This document shows positions 47,857 through 58,334 of a stretch of 64,000 nucleotides of DNA, one piece after another. The position numbers and the translations under genes are program-made. This DNA is from Macrococcus equipercicus. Its GTDB lineage: Bacteria > Bacillota > Bacilli > Staphylococcales > Staphylococcaceae. Within the stretch, counting starts at the first letter, position 1. Each line of letters starts with the position of its first letter. The stretch covers positions 1 to 64,000 of the forward strand of contig NZ_SCWC02000009.1 of NCBI RefSeq assembly GCF_004359525.2, read 5' to 3'. A model generated the notes under the pieces. That model saw only the letters and a program-made list of their open reading frames with translations, did not search any database and had not been told where the DNA came from.

Positions 47857-48162
47857 ATGACAAATGTAAATCCAGAAGAACACGTAAACAACTTATCACA
47901 GGAAGATAAAGACCAGATCTTAGAAAGCTTCAATAACTTCAAATCTTACTTAAACAAACAAGTCGGCAGAGCTGAAAAATTAGGCATGAGCGATGAAGCT
48001 ATCGTGAAAGCTGCTGAAAAAGTCGCTGATCACTTAGCGAAAAACGAAGAACCTAAAAACCGTGAAGAAAAAGTTCTTAATGAATTATGGAACAATGCAC
48101 AGGGCGAAGAGAAAAATGCCATCGCTAGTGCATTAGTGAGAATGGTTCAGCAGGAAGGCTAA
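47857..48162 (+). CDS. DUF3243 domain protein (YmfJ-like)
   Basis: 101 residues, SD aaaggag. An all-helical acidic protein with the DUF3243 pattern: ILESFNNFKSYLNKQVGRAEKLGMSDEAI, then VADHLAKNEEPKNREEKVLNELWN and EEKNAIASALVRMV. The family is common in Bacilli; function unknown. Codon use is that of well-expressed genes (tta, aaa, gaa), unlike truB beside it. It separates truB from ribF, which are usually adjacent, and has its own SigB-like promoter and terminator. Confidence 0.85.
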   Translation: MTNVNPEEHVNNLSQEDKDQILESFNNFKSYLNKQVGRAEKLGMSDEAIVKAAEKVADHLAKNEEPKNREEKVLNELWNNAQGEEKNAIASALVRMVQQEG

Positions 48163-48171
48163 ACGTTTATC

Positions 48172-48203
48172 AAGATTCCGTCTATATGATGGAATCTTTT
48201 TTT
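48172..48203 (+). terminator. Rho-independent terminator of the DUF3243 gene
   Basis: Stem aagattcc / ggaatctt, loop of 11, followed by seven T overlapping the right arm. Confidence 0.82.
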
Positions 48204-48265
48204 GGCTTCATGACGTCATTTTCTGATACACTAAGCATAAAGTATATGGGAAAGAGAACGTGATA

Positions 48266-49222
48266 ATGATGAAGACGATACATACGAATCATAATTTGAC
48301 AGACATGTATAATCATCCCGATGTCGCGCTTGCGATCGGATTTTTTGACGGGCTGCATCTCGGTCATATGTCAGTCATCAATACGATGAAGGAGATTGCT
48401 GAAGAGAAGGAGCTGGCTAAAGCAGTGATGACGTTTGATCCGCACCCGTCAGTCGTCCTTAACCCCGAAAAGAAGCGGACGGACTATTTGACCCCGCTTG
48501 ATGAGAAGAGACGCCTGCTGGAAGCCATCGGGATTGATTATTTGTTTGTCGTATCTTTCACATCCAAGTTTGCACAGATGGCGGAAGAGGATTTCATCCG
48601 TGACTATTTGACGAACAATCACGTCAAAGAAGTGGTTGCCGGATTTGATTTTACATACGGTAAGTTCGGTAAAGGGAATATGATGAAGCTTGAAGCTGAT
48701 AAGCAGGGATTCAATGTGACGGCTGTTGCGAAGCAGGAGTTGAATACAGCCAAGATTGCGACGACGCACATCAGAAATGCGCTGATAGAAGGACATGTTA
48801 ATGAAGCAAATGCGCAGCTCGGGCGGCCCTACAAAATTTCGGGTCTCGTCGTGCAGGGGGAGAAGCGCGGCCGGACAATCGGTTTTCCTACTGCTAATGT
48901 GGCACCTGATGAAGCCTATGTGCTGCCGAAGCTCGGTGTTTATGCCGTGACGCTGAAACGGACAGGTTCAGACCAGCTGCTGAAAGGTGTCTGTAATATC
49001 GGCTATAAACCGACATTTCATGACCCGGCGGTTTCTGCCGTCTCCATAGAAGTTCATATTTTCGATTTCGCGGAATCTATTTACGGCGAACGTGTCGAAG
49101 TGTTCTGGCATGAATTCATCAGACCCGAGCAGAAGTTCAGCGGCATAGATGCCCTTATCGCCCAGATTAAGCAGGATAAGGAATCGGCTGAACAGCTCTT
49201 AGCTGATATTTCACTTGATTAA
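48266..49222 (+). CDS. ribF: Bifunctional riboflavin kinase/FAD synthetase
   Basis: About 318 residues; start at ATG 48266 or 48269 (weak SD aaagag), with a GTG at 48260 also in frame. N-terminal nucleotidyltransferase domain (ALAIGFFDGLHLGHMSVI, then MTFDPHPSVVL and GFDFTYGKFGKGN) makes FAD. The C-terminal kinase domain (VVQGEKRGRTIGFPTANVAPDEAYVLPKLGVYAV) phosphorylates riboflavin. Normal length and motifs. Confidence 0.94.
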   Translation: MMKTIHTNHNLTDMYNHPDVALAIGFFDGLHLGHMSVINTMKEIAEEKELAKAVMTFDPHPSVVLNPEKKRTDYLTPLDEKRRLLEAIGIDYLFVVSFTSKFAQMAEEDFIRDYLTNNHVKEVVAGFDFTYGKFGKGNMMKLEADKQGFNVTAVAKQELNTAKIATTHIRNALIEGHVNEANAQLGRPYKISGLVVQGEKRGRTIGFPTANVAPDEAYVLPKLGVYAVTLKRTGSDQLLKGVCNIGYKPTFHDPAVSAVSIEVHIFDFAESIYGERVEVFWHEFIRPEQKFSGIDALIAQIKQDKESAEQLLADISLD

Positions 49223-49242
49223 TTGAGCGATAGTGCTATAAT
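49215..49242 (+). promoter_or_regulatory. Predicted SigA promoter of rpsO
   Basis: -35 TTGATT (49215-49220), 16-base spacer, extended -10 TGCTATAAT (TATAAT 49237-49242). It overlaps the 3' end of ribF. Confidence 0.65.
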
Positions 49243-49247
49243 AGTCA

Positions 49248-49327
49248 AGTACCTTTCCTTGGCATTTCGACACTCCGACGAATGGCTCAGGTTATGGTGT
49301 AATTATATAATAGGAGGTCATTTAATT
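49248..49327 (+). ncRNA. Structured 5' leader of rpsO (probable S15 autoregulatory site)
   Basis: The leader folds by eye into a helix with arms cattt-cg / cg-gaatg around acactc, enclosed by cct / agg. rpsO leaders in Bacilli bind S15 through such junctions, though sequences differ between lineages. Assignment rests on position and foldability. Confidence 0.4.
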
Positions 49328-49597
49328 ATGGCAATTTCACAAGAACGTAAAAATGAATTAATCGCACAATACCGCGTACACGAAACAGACACAGGATCAC
49401 CTGAAGTACAGATTGCTGTGTTAACTGCAGAAATCAATGCATTAAACGAGCACTTACGTACACACAAAAAAGATCACCATTCACGTCGTGGTTTACTTAA
49501 AATGGTAGGTCGTCGTAAAAACTTACTGACTTACTTACGTGAAAATGACGTTCAACGTTACCGTGAACTAATTAAATCTTTAGGATTACGTCGTTAA
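49328..49597 (+). CDS. rpsO: 30S ribosomal protein S15
   Basis: 89 residues from the ATG after aggaggtc; the frame upstream to 49223 is untranslated leader. Conserved sequence: [39 protein letters not shown] and [21 protein letters not shown]15 nucleates the central domain of 16S rRNA. Monocistronic, between an S15-type leader and a terminator. Confidence 0.97.
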   Translation: MAISQERKNELIAQYRVHETDTGSPEVQIAVLTAEINALNEHLRTHKKDHHSRRGLLKMVGRRKNLLTYLRENDVQRYRELIKSLGLRR

Positions 49598-49609
49598 TCT
49601 TAATTCAAG

Positions 49610-49642
49610 TCGAAAGAGACAGTTGTTTCTTTCGATTTTTTT
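49610..49642 (+). terminator. Rho-independent terminator of rpsO
   Basis: Stem tcgaaaga / tctttcga with a 10-base loop, followed by tttttt. Confidence 0.85.
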
Positions 49643-49713
49643 ATGTCTAAATATACCTCAAACAAAAGATAAATGATATGATGGATGATATATATTGGAG
49701 AGGAGCATTTTTA

Positions 49714-51819
49714 ATGTCTCAGAAAAAAGTATTTACAACAGAATGGGCAGGACGCCCGTTGACAGTTGAAGTCGGCCAGCTGGCAAAACAGGCGAACGGC
49801 GCGGCACTTGTCCGCTACGGCGACACAGTAGTATTATCTACTGCAACTGCAAGCAAACAACCAAGGGATGTTGACTTCTTCCCGCTCATGGTCAACTATG
49901 AGGAGAAATTATATGCGGCCGGCAAGATTCCAGGCGGCTTCAACAAACGTGAAGGACGCCCGGGTGAAGACGCGACATTGACTGCCCGTTTAATCGACCG
50001 TCCGATCCGTCCGCTGTTCCCGAAAGGTTACCGCAATGATATTCAAGTCATCTCTATCGTGATGAGCGTGGATACAGATAACTCTCCGGAAATGGCAGCG
50101 ATGCTCGGCTCATCAGTCGCACTTGCTGTATCTGACATTCCTTTCCAGGGCCCGATTGCCGGCGTGAATGTCGGGCTTGTAGACGGCGAACTCGTCATCA
50201 ACCCGACAGTCGCGCAGCGTGCGCAGTCGGACCTTGATCTGCAAGTAGCAGGACATAAAGATGCGGTCAACATGGTGGAAGCAGGTGCTAAAGAAGTGTC
50301 TGAGGACAAGATGCTTGAAGCGATTATGTTCGGCCATCAGGCGATCAAGGAACTTGTTGCTTTCCAGGAAACGATTGTGGACGAAGTAGCACCAGTGAAG
50401 AAAGAATTTGTTCCTGCAGCGCCGAATGAAGCTGTTGAGACTGAAGTGAAGCATTATGCTGAAGAATTGGGGCTGGCAGCTGCTATTCAGACAAAGGATA
50501 AGCTTGAGCGTGAGGAAAATATTACAGCGGTCAAGCTGCAGCTCCTGGACAAATATGAAGGTCAGGATGACGCGGTTTTAACTGTCGTGAACAAAACATT
50601 CGATAGCCTGATCAAAGAAGAAGTGCGCCGTCAGATCACTGAAGATAAAGTACGTCCGGACGGTCGTCGGCCTGATGAGATCAGACCGCTTGACAGTGAA
50701 GTAGGGCTGCTGCCGAGAGCGCACGGCTCAGGTCTGTTCACGCGTGGTCAGACGCAGGCTTTATCAGTTGCGACACTCGGTGCTTTAGGTGAGCATCAGA
50801 TTATTGATGGGCTCGGTGTCGAAGAGCAGAAACGCTATATGCACCACTATAACTTCCCGAACTTCTCGGTCGGTGAAACAGGACCGATCCGTGCACCGGG
50901 GCGTCGTGAGATTGGTCACGGTGCACTCGGCGAACGTGCCCTGCTGCAGGTCATTCCTGACGAGAAGGACTTCCCTTATACAATCCGGGTCGTATCAGAA
51001 GTGCTGGAATCCAATGGTTCAAGCTCACAGGCGTCAATCTGCGGCTCAACGCTTGCACTGATGGATGCCGGTGTGCCGATTAAGGCGCCTGTTGCCGGGA
51101 TTGCGATGGGACTTGTGAAGAAAGATGAAGACTATACGATTCTCTCTGACATCCAGGGGATGGAAGACGCACTCGGTGATATGGACTTCAAAGTAGCAGG
51201 TACGGCTAAGGGTATAACAGCGATTCAGATGGATATCAAAATTGATGGTCTGTCTGAAGAGATTCTGAAAGAAGCGCTGGAGCAGGCGAGAATCGGGCGC
51301 ATGCATATCATGGATCACATGATGCAGACCATCAGCGCACCGCGTGAGACGCTGAGCGCGTATGCACCAAAAATTGAAATCATTCATATCAATCCTGACA
51401 AAATCCGTGACGTGATCGGACCAGGCGGCAAAAAGATCAATGAAATCATTGATGCGACCGGCGTTAAGCTTGATATCGAGCAGGATGGCACTGTGTTCAT
51501 CGGTTCGAGTGATGCTGCCATGATTCAGGAAGCAAAACGTCTGATTGAAAACATCGTGCGTGAAGCAGTCGTCGGCGAAGTTTATATGTCAACAGTTAAA
51601 CGTATCGAGAAATTCGGTGCGTTCGTTGAAATCTTCCCAGGTAAAGATGCGCTTGTTCATATTTCACAGCTTGCCAAGGAAAGAGTGAACAAAGTAGAAG
51701 ACGTCGTGAAGCTCGGCGACCAGTTCCCTGTTAAAGTGACAGAAATCGACCGTCAAGGACGGGTCAATGCGTCGCGTAAAGAACTGCTGCCGGAATCAAC
51801 TACTGAAACAACAGAATAA
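49714..51819 (+). CDS. pnp: Polyribonucleotide nucleotidyltransferase (PNPase)
   Basis: 701 residues from the ATG after ggagaggag; the frame to 49678 is not used. Two RNase PH domains ([13 protein letters not shown]...; [23 protein letters not shown]) flank a helical region, followed by KH ([24 protein letters not shown]) and S1 ([34 protein letters not shown]) domains. A phosphorolytic 3'-5' exonuclease of the RNA degradosome. An extended -10 TGATATGAT (49674-49682) lies upstream. Confidence 0.97.
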   Translation: MSQKKVFTTEWAGRPLTVEVGQLAKQANGAALVRYGDTVVLSTATASKQPRDVDFFPLMVNYEEKLYAAGKIPGGFNKREGRPGEDATLTARLIDRPIRPLFPKGYRNDIQVISIVMSVDTDNSPEMAAMLGSSVALAVSDIPFQGPIAGVNVGLVDGELVINPTVAQRAQSDLDLQVAGHKDAVNMVEAGAKEVSEDKMLEAIMFGHQAIKELVAFQETIVDEVAPVKKEFVPAAPNEAVETEVKHYAEELGLAAAIQTKDKLEREENITAVKLQLLDKYEGQDDAVLTVVNKTFDSLIKEEVRRQITEDKVRPDGRRPDEIRPLDSEVGLLPRAHGSGLFTRGQTQALSVATLGALGEHQIIDGLGVEEQKRYMHHYNFPNFSVGETGPIRAPGRREIGHGALGERALLQVIPDEKDFPYTIRVVSEVLESNGSSSQASICGSTLALMDAGVPIKAPVAGIAMGLVKKDEDYTILSDIQGMEDALGDMDFKVAGTAKGITAIQMDIKIDGLSEEILKEALEQARIGRMHIMDHMMQTISAPRETLSAYAPKIEIIHINPDKIRDVIGPGGKKINEIIDATGVKLDIEQDGTVFIGSSDAAMIQEAKRLIENIVREAVVGEVYMSTVKRIEKFGAFVEIFPGKDALVHISQLAKERVNKVEDVVKLGDQFPVKVTEIDRQGRVNASRKELLPESTTETTE

Positions 51820-51826
51820 TAGAAAG

Positions 51827-51917
51827 AAGGCTGGGACATAAGTCTGAATTCTTCGATGTTGCGCACGGTTTCACCAGGCGTCTTCATTGAAGAATGACGG
51901 CATAGTCCCGGTTTTTA
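51827..51917 (+). terminator. Large structured terminator element after pnp
   Basis: Base stem ctgggac (51831-51837) / gtcccgg (51905-51911), second stem attcttcgatg (51848-51858) / cattgaagaat (51885-51895), and a further small inner hairpin, ending in ttttta. The lead sequence aaggctgggacataag resembles a long intergenic element common in staphylococcal genomes. Confidence 0.7.
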
Positions 51918-51937
51918 TATAGGAAAGAGGTTAATGC

Positions 51938-53128
51938 TTGAAGTTAAACAATGGACTCGTAGTGCTGGATAAGCACAACGTACATCAGACCGTGCATATT
52001 GCAGCATTCGTCAAAGTCGGAACGAAGAACGAAGAGGACTTCCCGGCAGGGACCGCTCATTTTATGGAACATATGCTGTTCAAAGGGACACAGTCGTTCA
52101 CTGCACAACAGCTGGCTGACGAAATGGATGCGATCGGCGGAGAAGTCAATGCCTATACAACAAAGGAATACACATGCTATACCATCAAGACATTGCAGCG
52201 TTTTGAAGAGCGGGCGATTCACCTGCTGGATGAGATGCTGAACTGCTCGACCTTCCCCGAAGAAGAAGTGAGGCGCGAGCAGCAGGTCATCCTGGAAGAA
52301 ATCAAGATGACAGAAGACGATCCGGAAGACTTGATCTATGAAGTGTTTCAGGAGCAAGCATTCAGCAATACACCGTTTGCCGTGCCGATTCTTGGCACTA
52401 AAGCATCAGTCGGACAGATTGACCGTGAAGTGCTCATTAACTTTTACAGCCGCTTCTACAGAGCGGACCATATCATTATTTCTTATGCCGGCCAGGATTC
52501 AACGGTACTGCGCGATGTCTTCAGCCGGATGACACCGGCTCAGACGGATAAGGCAGCACCAATTGACTATCGGTTTGAACCTTTCAGCGACGTCCAGCAT
52601 CATGATTATGAGCAGGCGCATTTATTGATCGGCTATGATGCGGTAGGTTACCATCATCCATTATACGATGCGTTCAGCCTGTTCAGCTCCATGTTCGGTG
52701 AGTCAGTCTCCTCGCCATTGTTCAGACGGCTGCGTGAAGAGCTGGGCCTCTGCTATAACGTCTATTCGTCACTCGATGCTTATAGTGAAGGCGGGGTGTT
52801 CTCCATTTATATCGCCTGTGACCATACTGCGGTCGAAGAAGCGGCCAGTGAGATTGACCGGCTGCTGGCAGCGTTTAAGGATCAGGTCACGGAAGAACAG
52901 CTTACGCGGGCGAAAACTTATCTCATCACGAATGCCTATATGAATAATGATTATGACGGTCATATTATGATGCGTAACGGTCAGAGCTACATGTATTACG
53001 GCAGAGTCGTCACACTGGAAGAATTTGAAGCGCATATAGAAGCTATCACCTTGACTGACATCCATAAAGTGCTGCAGATGCTTGCCGTTCAGCCGTCCAG
53101 GATGACGTTCACTAAATCTTTGTCATAA
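51938..53128 (+). CDS. M16 family zinc peptidase (MlpA/YmxG-like)
   Basis: 396 residues from a TTG after aaagagg. Inverted zinc motif HFMEH (H41, E44, H45) and the downstream glutamate in REQQVILEEIKMTEDDPED; the remaining landmarks match processing-peptidase-like proteins (GGEVNAYTTKEYTCY, and later FRRLREELGLCYNVYSSLDAYSEGGVFSIY, the R/Y pair of the second domain). Cytoplasmic oligopeptide or protein turnover is the likely role. It follows pnp as ymxG does in Bacillus. Confidence 0.92.
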   Translation: MKLNNGLVVLDKHNVHQTVHIAAFVKVGTKNEEDFPAGTAHFMEHMLFKGTQSFTAQQLADEMDAIGGEVNAYTTKEYTCYTIKTLQRFEERAIHLLDEMLNCSTFPEEEVRREQQVILEEIKMTEDDPEDLIYEVFQEQAFSNTPFAVPILGTKASVGQIDREVLINFYSRFYRADHIIISYAGQDSTVLRDVFSRMTPAQTDKAAPIDYRFEPFSDVQHHDYEQAHLLIGYDAVGYHHPLYDAFSLFSSMFGESVSSPLFRRLREELGLCYNVYSSLDAYSEGGVFSIYIACDHTAVEEAASEIDRLLAAFKDQVTEEQLTRAKTYLITNAYMNNDYDGHIMMRNGQSYMYYGRVVTLEEFEAHIEAITLTDIHKVLQMLAVQPSRMTFTKSLS

Positions 53129-53175
53129 CCGGCATTTAATATTAAAATAAAAGTGAAGACAAAGGAGGCATCATT

Positions 53176-53439
53176 ATGGTATTTGATAAGTTAAACATCA
53201 ATGATCAGACATTCGAAGCAGAAGGGCAGTTGACCGTTGAGCAGCCGTCCGTCAGAATCACGACAACAGACGGGGATGTCGGGTTGTTCTTCAACCAGCT
53301 TGAGACAAGCCAGTCCATCGATTCCATTGCCGTCTTTAAAGGAGACGAGGAGCGCTATTCATCATCCCGCATTAAAGTGAGCAACTTGACCGTTGTCGGC
53401 GGCAATTACCGCATCGAACTTGAAGAAACGAGCGACTAA
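53176..53439 (+). CDS. Small hypothetical protein
   Basis: 87 residues, SD aaaggagg. Predicted mostly beta, acidic, no membrane segment or signal peptide (MVFDKLNINDQTFEAEGQLT... ending IELEETSD). I do not recognise a family. A strong SD, sound coding bias and a strong terminator right after make it a real gene. It may be co-transcribed with the M16 gene 47 bases upstream. Confidence 0.75.
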   Translation: MVFDKLNINDQTFEAEGQLTVEQPSVRITTTDGDVGLFFNQLETSQSIDSIAVFKGDEERYSSSRIKVSNLTVVGGNYRIELEETSD

Positions 53440-53472
53440 CATTTCAGCGTGATGTGCTGTACCAGCACTTTT

Positions 53473-53501
53473 AAACCGGATGAACTTCATCCGGTTTTTT
53501 T
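53473..53501 (+). terminator. Strong Rho-independent terminator after the 87-residue gene
   Basis: Stem aaccggatga / tcatccggtt, loop act, followed by tttttt. Confidence 0.9.
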
Positions 53502-53562
53502 GTTGAGGTGCCGGTGAGCAGATGGCACTTAAGCGTTTCAACAAGCCGCCGCCTATTTTTTA

Positions 53563-53592
53563 TTGTGTTATAAGAATCAAATAGCTTATAAT
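53563..53592 (+). promoter_or_regulatory. Predicted SigA promoter of rnjB
   Basis: -35 TTGTGT (53563-53568), 18-base spacer, -10 TATAAT (53587-53592), 47 bases before the TTG start. Confidence 0.5.
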
Positions 53593-53638
53593 AAAGACAA
53601 TATGTTTTGTACGGGAAAGAATTTTAGGAGGAACTATT

Positions 53639-55312
53639 TTGAATTTAGTGAAAAAAGATAACAACCATATTAAAATCATTCCGCTCGGCGGCGTAGGGGA
53701 AATCGCAAAGAACATGTACATCGTTGAAGTAGATGATGAGATGTTCATGCTGGATGCAGGGCTGATGTTCCCGGAAGACGAGATGCTCGGAATTGATGTC
53801 GTCATTCCGGACATTCAGTATGTCATTGAGAACAAAGAGCGTCTGAAAGGGATCTTCCTGACACACGGTCATGAAGATGCAATCGGTGCGCTGCGTTATA
53901 TCATCGGTAAGATCGATGCGCCGATTTACGGCTCACGCCTGACACTGGCATTAGTGAAAGACCATATGAAAGACGCGAAGATTGATCGCAAGTTAAAATA
54001 TTATACAGTGAACAACGAATCAGTGATGCGCTTCAAAGGCGTCAACATCACCTTCTTCAATACGACCCACAGTATTCCTGACGCCCTTGGTATCTGCATC
54101 CATACGTCTCATGGTGCGGTCGTCTACACAGGTGAGTTTAAGTTCGACCAGAGTGTCAAAGGGCCCTATCGCCCGGATATGTCGAAGATGAGCGCTATCG
54201 GTGAAAGCGGCGTGCTGGCACTGATCAGTGATTCGACTGAAGCAGAGAAACCCGGCTACAATACACCTGAGAATGTCATTGAGAGTCATATCAATGATGA
54301 GTTTGCGAAAGCAAACGGCCGGATTATCGTCTCGTGCTACGCGTCCAACTTCATCCGTATTCAGCAGGTGCTGACAGCTGCTGCTAGAAACAATCGTAAA
54401 GTGACATTCCTTGGTAAGTCACTTGAAAGTTCATTCAATATTGCACGTAAGCTCGGCTACTTCGATATTCCGGAGCAGCTGTTGATCCCGATTAAAGATG
54501 TAGCGAAATATCCGAAGAATGAAATCGTCATCATCTCTACAGGCTCGCAGGGTGAACCGATTGAAGCATTAGCTCATATGGCACTGCAAAAACACAGCAT
54601 CATGAATATCGAAGAAGGGGATACTGTCTTCATTACGACGACACCGTCTTCCGGCATGGAAGTCATACTGGGTTCAACGATCAATCACCTGGTGAAAGCG
54701 GGCGCGCATGTCGTACCGACGAACAAGAAGATTCATGCATCCGGTCACGGCTGTATGGAAGAGCTGAAGTTGATGCTGAACTTAATGCAGCCGAAATATT
54801 TCATTCCTGTGCAGGGGGAATTCAAGATGCAGATTGCACATGCTAAGCTCGCAGCTGAAACAGGTGTTCAGCCGGAGCATATTTTCCTGCTTGAAAAAGG
54901 AGACGCGGTCAACTTTGACGGTGAGAAAATGGTGGCCAACGAAAAAGTCACAGCAGGCAATGTGCTGATCGACGGTATCGGTGTCGGCGATGTCGGTAAC
55001 ATCGTACTGCGTGACCGTCGTCTGCTGGCTGAAGATGGTATCTTCATCGCAGTTGTGACACTTGATCCGAAGAACAGACGAATCGTGGCAGGTCCGCAGA
55101 TTCAGTCACGTGGCTTTGTCTATGTCCGTGAGAGTGAAGAACTCCTGAAGGAAGCAGAAGATAAAGTGCGCGCTATCGTCGAAGAAGGCCTGATGCAGAA
55201 CCGCATCGAATGGTCAGAAATCAAGCAGGATATGCGCGACAAGCTCGGTAAATTCCTCTATGATTCAACGAAGAGAAGACCGATGATCATTCCGGTGATT
55301 TCAGAAATTTAA
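53639..55312 (+). CDS. rnjB: Ribonuclease J2
   Basis: 557 residues from a TTG after aggagg. Metallo-beta-lactamase and beta-CASP domains ([52 protein letters not shown]). Motif 2 reads HGHEDA (76-81), not the HGHEDH of RNase J1, so one metal ligand is replaced as in J2 paralogues, which have weak activity and serve mainly as partners of J1. The C-terminal domain is present. Position between pnp and ftsK matches staphylococcal rnjB. Confidence 0.92.
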   Translation: MNLVKKDNNHIKIIPLGGVGEIAKNMYIVEVDDEMFMLDAGLMFPEDEMLGIDVVIPDIQYVIENKERLKGIFLTHGHEDAIGALRYIIGKIDAPIYGSRLTLALVKDHMKDAKIDRKLKYYTVNNESVMRFKGVNITFFNTTHSIPDALGICIHTSHGAVVYTGEFKFDQSVKGPYRPDMSKMSAIGESGVLALISDSTEAEKPGYNTPENVIESHINDEFAKANGRIIVSCYASNFIRIQQVLTAAARNNRKVTFLGKSLESSFNIARKLGYFDIPEQLLIPIKDVAKYPKNEIVIISTGSQGEPIEALAHMALQKHSIMNIEEGDTVFITTTPSSGMEVILGSTINHLVKAGAHVVPTNKKIHASGHGCMEELKLMLNLMQPKYFIPVQGEFKMQIAHAKLAAETGVQPEHIFLLEKGDAVNFDGEKMVANEKVTAGNVLIDGIGVGDVGNIVLRDRRLLAEDGIFIAVVTLDPKNRRIVAGPQIQSRGFVYVRESEELLKEAEDKVRAIVEEGLMQNRIEWSEIKQDMRDKLGKFLYDSTKRRPMIIPVISEI

Positions 55313-55325
55313 ATTTGATAACATT

Positions 55326-55358
55326 AAATAAACAAGCTTAGGCTTGTTTATTTATTTA
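55326..55358 (+). terminator. Rho-independent terminator of rnjB
   Basis: Perfect 12-base stem aaataaacaagc / gcttgtttattt with loop ttag, then an AT-rich tail (atttatc). The stem is symmetric enough to act on either strand. Confidence 0.8.
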
Positions 55359-55376
55359 TCATGAGAGGTGTCATGA

Positions 55377-57602
55377 TTGGTAGTTAAAAAAGCAAGCAGC
55401 AAAAAAAGAAAGCCGGCCGCAAAGAAGCGTAAGACTAAAAAGCCGGGCACCCCTGTCATCTATTTGACATCACTTGTCATATTGGCACTCTTTGTCCTTG
55501 GTATACTGCAGTTTGGACTTGTCGGTCTTGCGATTGACTGTCTGATGATCTTGCTGACGGGAAGCGCCCGTTACTTTACATACTTATTCTTTGTCATGCT
55601 GACCATTTATTATACAGTGAACAAACAATTCGTCCCGTTGAACAGGCGGCTTGCCGGCTGGGTGACACTGCAGCTCGGCCTCTGTCTTGTCTTTGAATCT
55701 GTCCGCCATTTAACAGCAGTGCAGGTCAGGCCGACGTTTAACGGGATTTTTGAAACAGAATCTGATTCGCATTTCCATTTTCAAGGCGGCGGCTTTCTCG
55801 GTTATGCGCTCGAACGGTCGCTCAGCCAGCTGATCAGTCCTATCGGAGCCCTGATTTTTGCACTGCTTGTTCTCGGTGTTGCAGGCATATTAATCGCCGG
55901 CCGCTCAATCAGAGCAGAATCAAAGGTCATCTTCGAGCAGCTGCTGCACTTGACACAGCAAGCGCAGACAAAAACGCAGACAAAAGTGCAGCAGCTGAAA
56001 TCGACACGTGACCACCACGTCATCGATGTGTCAGAGCTTCACGAAGTGCCGGTTGATGATGTCACAGCTGACTATGATATCCAGGCAGATGAACCGGTCG
56101 CTGAAGAACACACTGATATCCCGCTGTCCCATCACGAGTCACGGAAAAAAGAGCAGCCTGTCAAAAAGGCGACCCCTCCTGTCATGGATGATGACAATCC
56201 AGATTATGCACTGCCGCCGCTTGACCTGCTGAATTTGCCTGACGGCGGCGTGAAGTCTGACATGAAGACGATCAAGCAGCGCGGTCAGCTGCTGGAATCG
56301 ACACTGAAAAACTTCGGCGTCAATGCGAAAGTCAGTCAGATCAGAATCGGTCCTGCAGTGACGCAGTATGAAGTGCAGCCCGCGATGGGTGTCAAAGTCA
56401 GCCGTATCGTCAACCTGTCGAATGACATTGCGCTCGCACTCGCCGCCAAAGATATAAGAATTGAAGCGCCGATTCCAGGGAAGTCCGCAGTAGGGATTGA
56501 AGTGCCGAATAATTCGGTCTCAATGGTCACACTGCGGGAAGTGCTGGAAGAAGAGCCGGTCGAAGATAACAAATTGAAAGTCGTCCTCGGCCGTAATATC
56601 TCAGGGGACGCCATTACAGCTGAACTGAACAAAATGCCCCACTTACTTGTAGCCGGTTCTACCGGCAGCGGTAAATCAGTGTGCATTAACGGCATTATCA
56701 CCAGTATACTGATGAATGCGAAGCCGCACGAAGTCAAACTGATGATGATTGACCCTAAAATGGTCGAGCTGAATGTTTATAACGGAATTCCGCACTTATT
56801 GACACCTGTCGTCACCAATCCGCAGAAAGCGGCACAGGCACTGCAGAAAATCGTCGGTGAGATGGAACGGCGCTATGACTTATTCAGTCATACCGGAACA
56901 AGAAATATAGAAGGATACAACCAATACTTGACGAGACAGAATGAAGAGCTTGGTGAGAAGAACGCTAAGCTGCCCTATATTGTGGTCATTGTTGATGAGC
57001 TCGCTGACTTGATGATGGTGGCGAGTAAGGACGTGGAAAGTGCTATTATGCGGATTGCACAGATGGCTCGTGCAGCTGGTATCCATCTGATCATCGCTAC
57101 GCAGCGCCCGTCAGTGGACGTCATCACTGGTCTGATCAAGGCGAACATTCCGTCACGCATTGCCTTTGCGGTCAGCTCACAGATCGACTCACGCACTATT
57201 CTCGACTCGCAGGGTGCGGAAAAACTGCTCGGACGCGGTGATATGCTGTTCCTGCCGTCCGGTCAGTCAAAACCGACCCGTATACAAGGGGCATTCCTGT
57301 CAGACAAGGAAGTAGAAGCTGTCGTCAACTATGTCACGAAGCAGCAGTCTGCGAACTACGTCAAGGAACTGGAGCCGGATGAGATCAAGACGGACTCGCC
57401 GTCAGAAGATGCCCTTTACTTTGAAGCCTATGAATTTGTCGTCGCCCAGCAGAAAGCAAGTGCTTCATTGTTACAGCGGCAGTTCAGAATAGGATATAAT
57501 AGAGCTGCGCGATTAATTGACGAACTTGAAATGAATCAGGTGATCGGTCCTGCATCAGGCAGCAAGCCGAGACAAGTACTGATAGATGAAACGAAAGAAT
57601 GA
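55377..57602 (+). CDS. ftsK: DNA translocase FtsK/SpoIIIE
   Basis: 741 residues from a TTG (SD gagaggtg); the nearby ATG at 55373 runs into a stop at once. A lysine-rich N-terminus is followed by four membrane helices (about 25-160) and a low-complexity linker. The motor has Walker A GSTGSGKS (about 427-434), Walker [13 protein letters not shown] and [25 protein letters not shown] winged-helix gamma domain at the C-terminus ([23 protein letters not shown]) reads DNA polarity. It pumps chromosomal DNA at the division septum. Confidence 0.95.
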   Translation: MVVKKASSKKRKPAAKKRKTKKPGTPVIYLTSLVILALFVLGILQFGLVGLAIDCLMILLTGSARYFTYLFFVMLTIYYTVNKQFVPLNRRLAGWVTLQLGLCLVFESVRHLTAVQVRPTFNGIFETESDSHFHFQGGGFLGYALERSLSQLISPIGALIFALLVLGVAGILIAGRSIRAESKVIFEQLLHLTQQAQTKTQTKVQQLKSTRDHHVIDVSELHEVPVDDVTADYDIQADEPVAEEHTDIPLSHHESRKKEQPVKKATPPVMDDDNPDYALPPLDLLNLPDGGVKSDMKTIKQRGQLLESTLKNFGVNAKVSQIRIGPAVTQYEVQPAMGVKVSRIVNLSNDIALALAAKDIRIEAPIPGKSAVGIEVPNNSVSMVTLREVLEEEPVEDNKLKVVLGRNISGDAITAELNKMPHLLVAGSTGSGKSVCINGIITSILMNAKPHEVKLMMIDPKMVELNVYNGIPHLLTPVVTNPQKAAQALQKIVGEMERRYDLFSHTGTRNIEGYNQYLTRQNEELGEKNAKLPYIVVIVDELADLMMVASKDVESAIMRIAQMARAAGIHLIIATQRPSVDVITGLIKANIPSRIAFAVSSQIDSRTILDSQGAEKLLGRGDMLFLPSGQSKPTRIQGAFLSDKEVEAVVNYVTKQQSANYVKELEPDEIKTDSPSEDALYFEAYEFVVAQQKASASLLQRQFRIGYNRAARLIDELEMNQVIGPASGSKPRQVLIDETKE

Positions 57603-57613
57603 TGGAGGAATGA

Positions 57614-58330
57614 ATGGTGTCCGTTCAACATACAATATTAACTGTTAAAGACTGGATTATCATGAATATTGAACAGAAGCAGTTTGCGCCTAATGCGCCG
57701 ATACCCAGTCTCTACGAAATTTCCCGTACACTCGATATTTCACAGGATAATGTCGAACAGGCGATCAGAGAATTGATTACTGAACAGATATTGACAGAGA
57801 AATTTCAGGAAGGCTACTGCGTTAAGCCGGAACCGGCGTTTTTCTATCCGGTGGATGAACTCCGGAGCATTACAAAGATGATTGAAGAAGTCGGCTGTAC
57901 GGCCGGAACGATTATCATCAGTCAGGATCCGGAAGTGCCATCACGCGATGACAAAAAAATCTTGAATATTACTGACGACCAGCTGATCACAGTAGTGGAA
58001 CGTATCCGTACTGCCGATGGACTGCCGGTCGCTTACTGCCTGGATAAAATCAATCAGCCGGACTTTGATTATCTGCATTTAAACGATAAGCTTTCACTGC
58101 TGCAGATTCTCCAGGATAATCCGGGATTCAAAGTGGCCTATGCGACTTGCGAAATAGAAGCGATCAGTTATGAACCTTACATTTCGAATGCGCTGGAATG
58201 TGCGCCGGAAGAAAGCCTGCTGCTGTTTAAGCAGGTTCATTACAATGAGGACGACAGGCCGGTGCTTTTTTCCATGAACTATTTCAAATCGAACCAGATG
58301 AAATTCCAAATCAAGCGGGAAATGAAGTGA
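57614..58330 (+). CDS. GntR/HutC family transcriptional regulator (YmfC-like)
   Basis: 238 residues, SD tggagga. N-terminal winged helix (PIPSLYEISRTLDISQDNVEQAIRELITEQIL, about 30-65) and a C-terminal UTRA-type effector domain (from about 85, ending LLLFKQVHYNEDDRPVLFSMNYFKSNQMKF). It precedes the ymfF-ymfH genes by four bases, so it likely belongs to the same operon and may regulate it. The effector is unknown. Confidence 0.9.
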   Translation: MVSVQHTILTVKDWIIMNIEQKQFAPNAPIPSLYEISRTLDISQDNVEQAIRELITEQILTEKFQEGYCVKPEPAFFYPVDELRSITKMIEEVGCTAGTIIISQDPEVPSRDDKKILNITDDQLITVVERIRTADGLPVAYCLDKINQPDFDYLHLNDKLSLLQILQDNPGFKVAYATCEIEAISYEPYISNALECAPEESLLLFKQVHYNEDDRPVLFSMNYFKSNQMKFQIKREMK

Positions 58331-58334
58331 CGAC

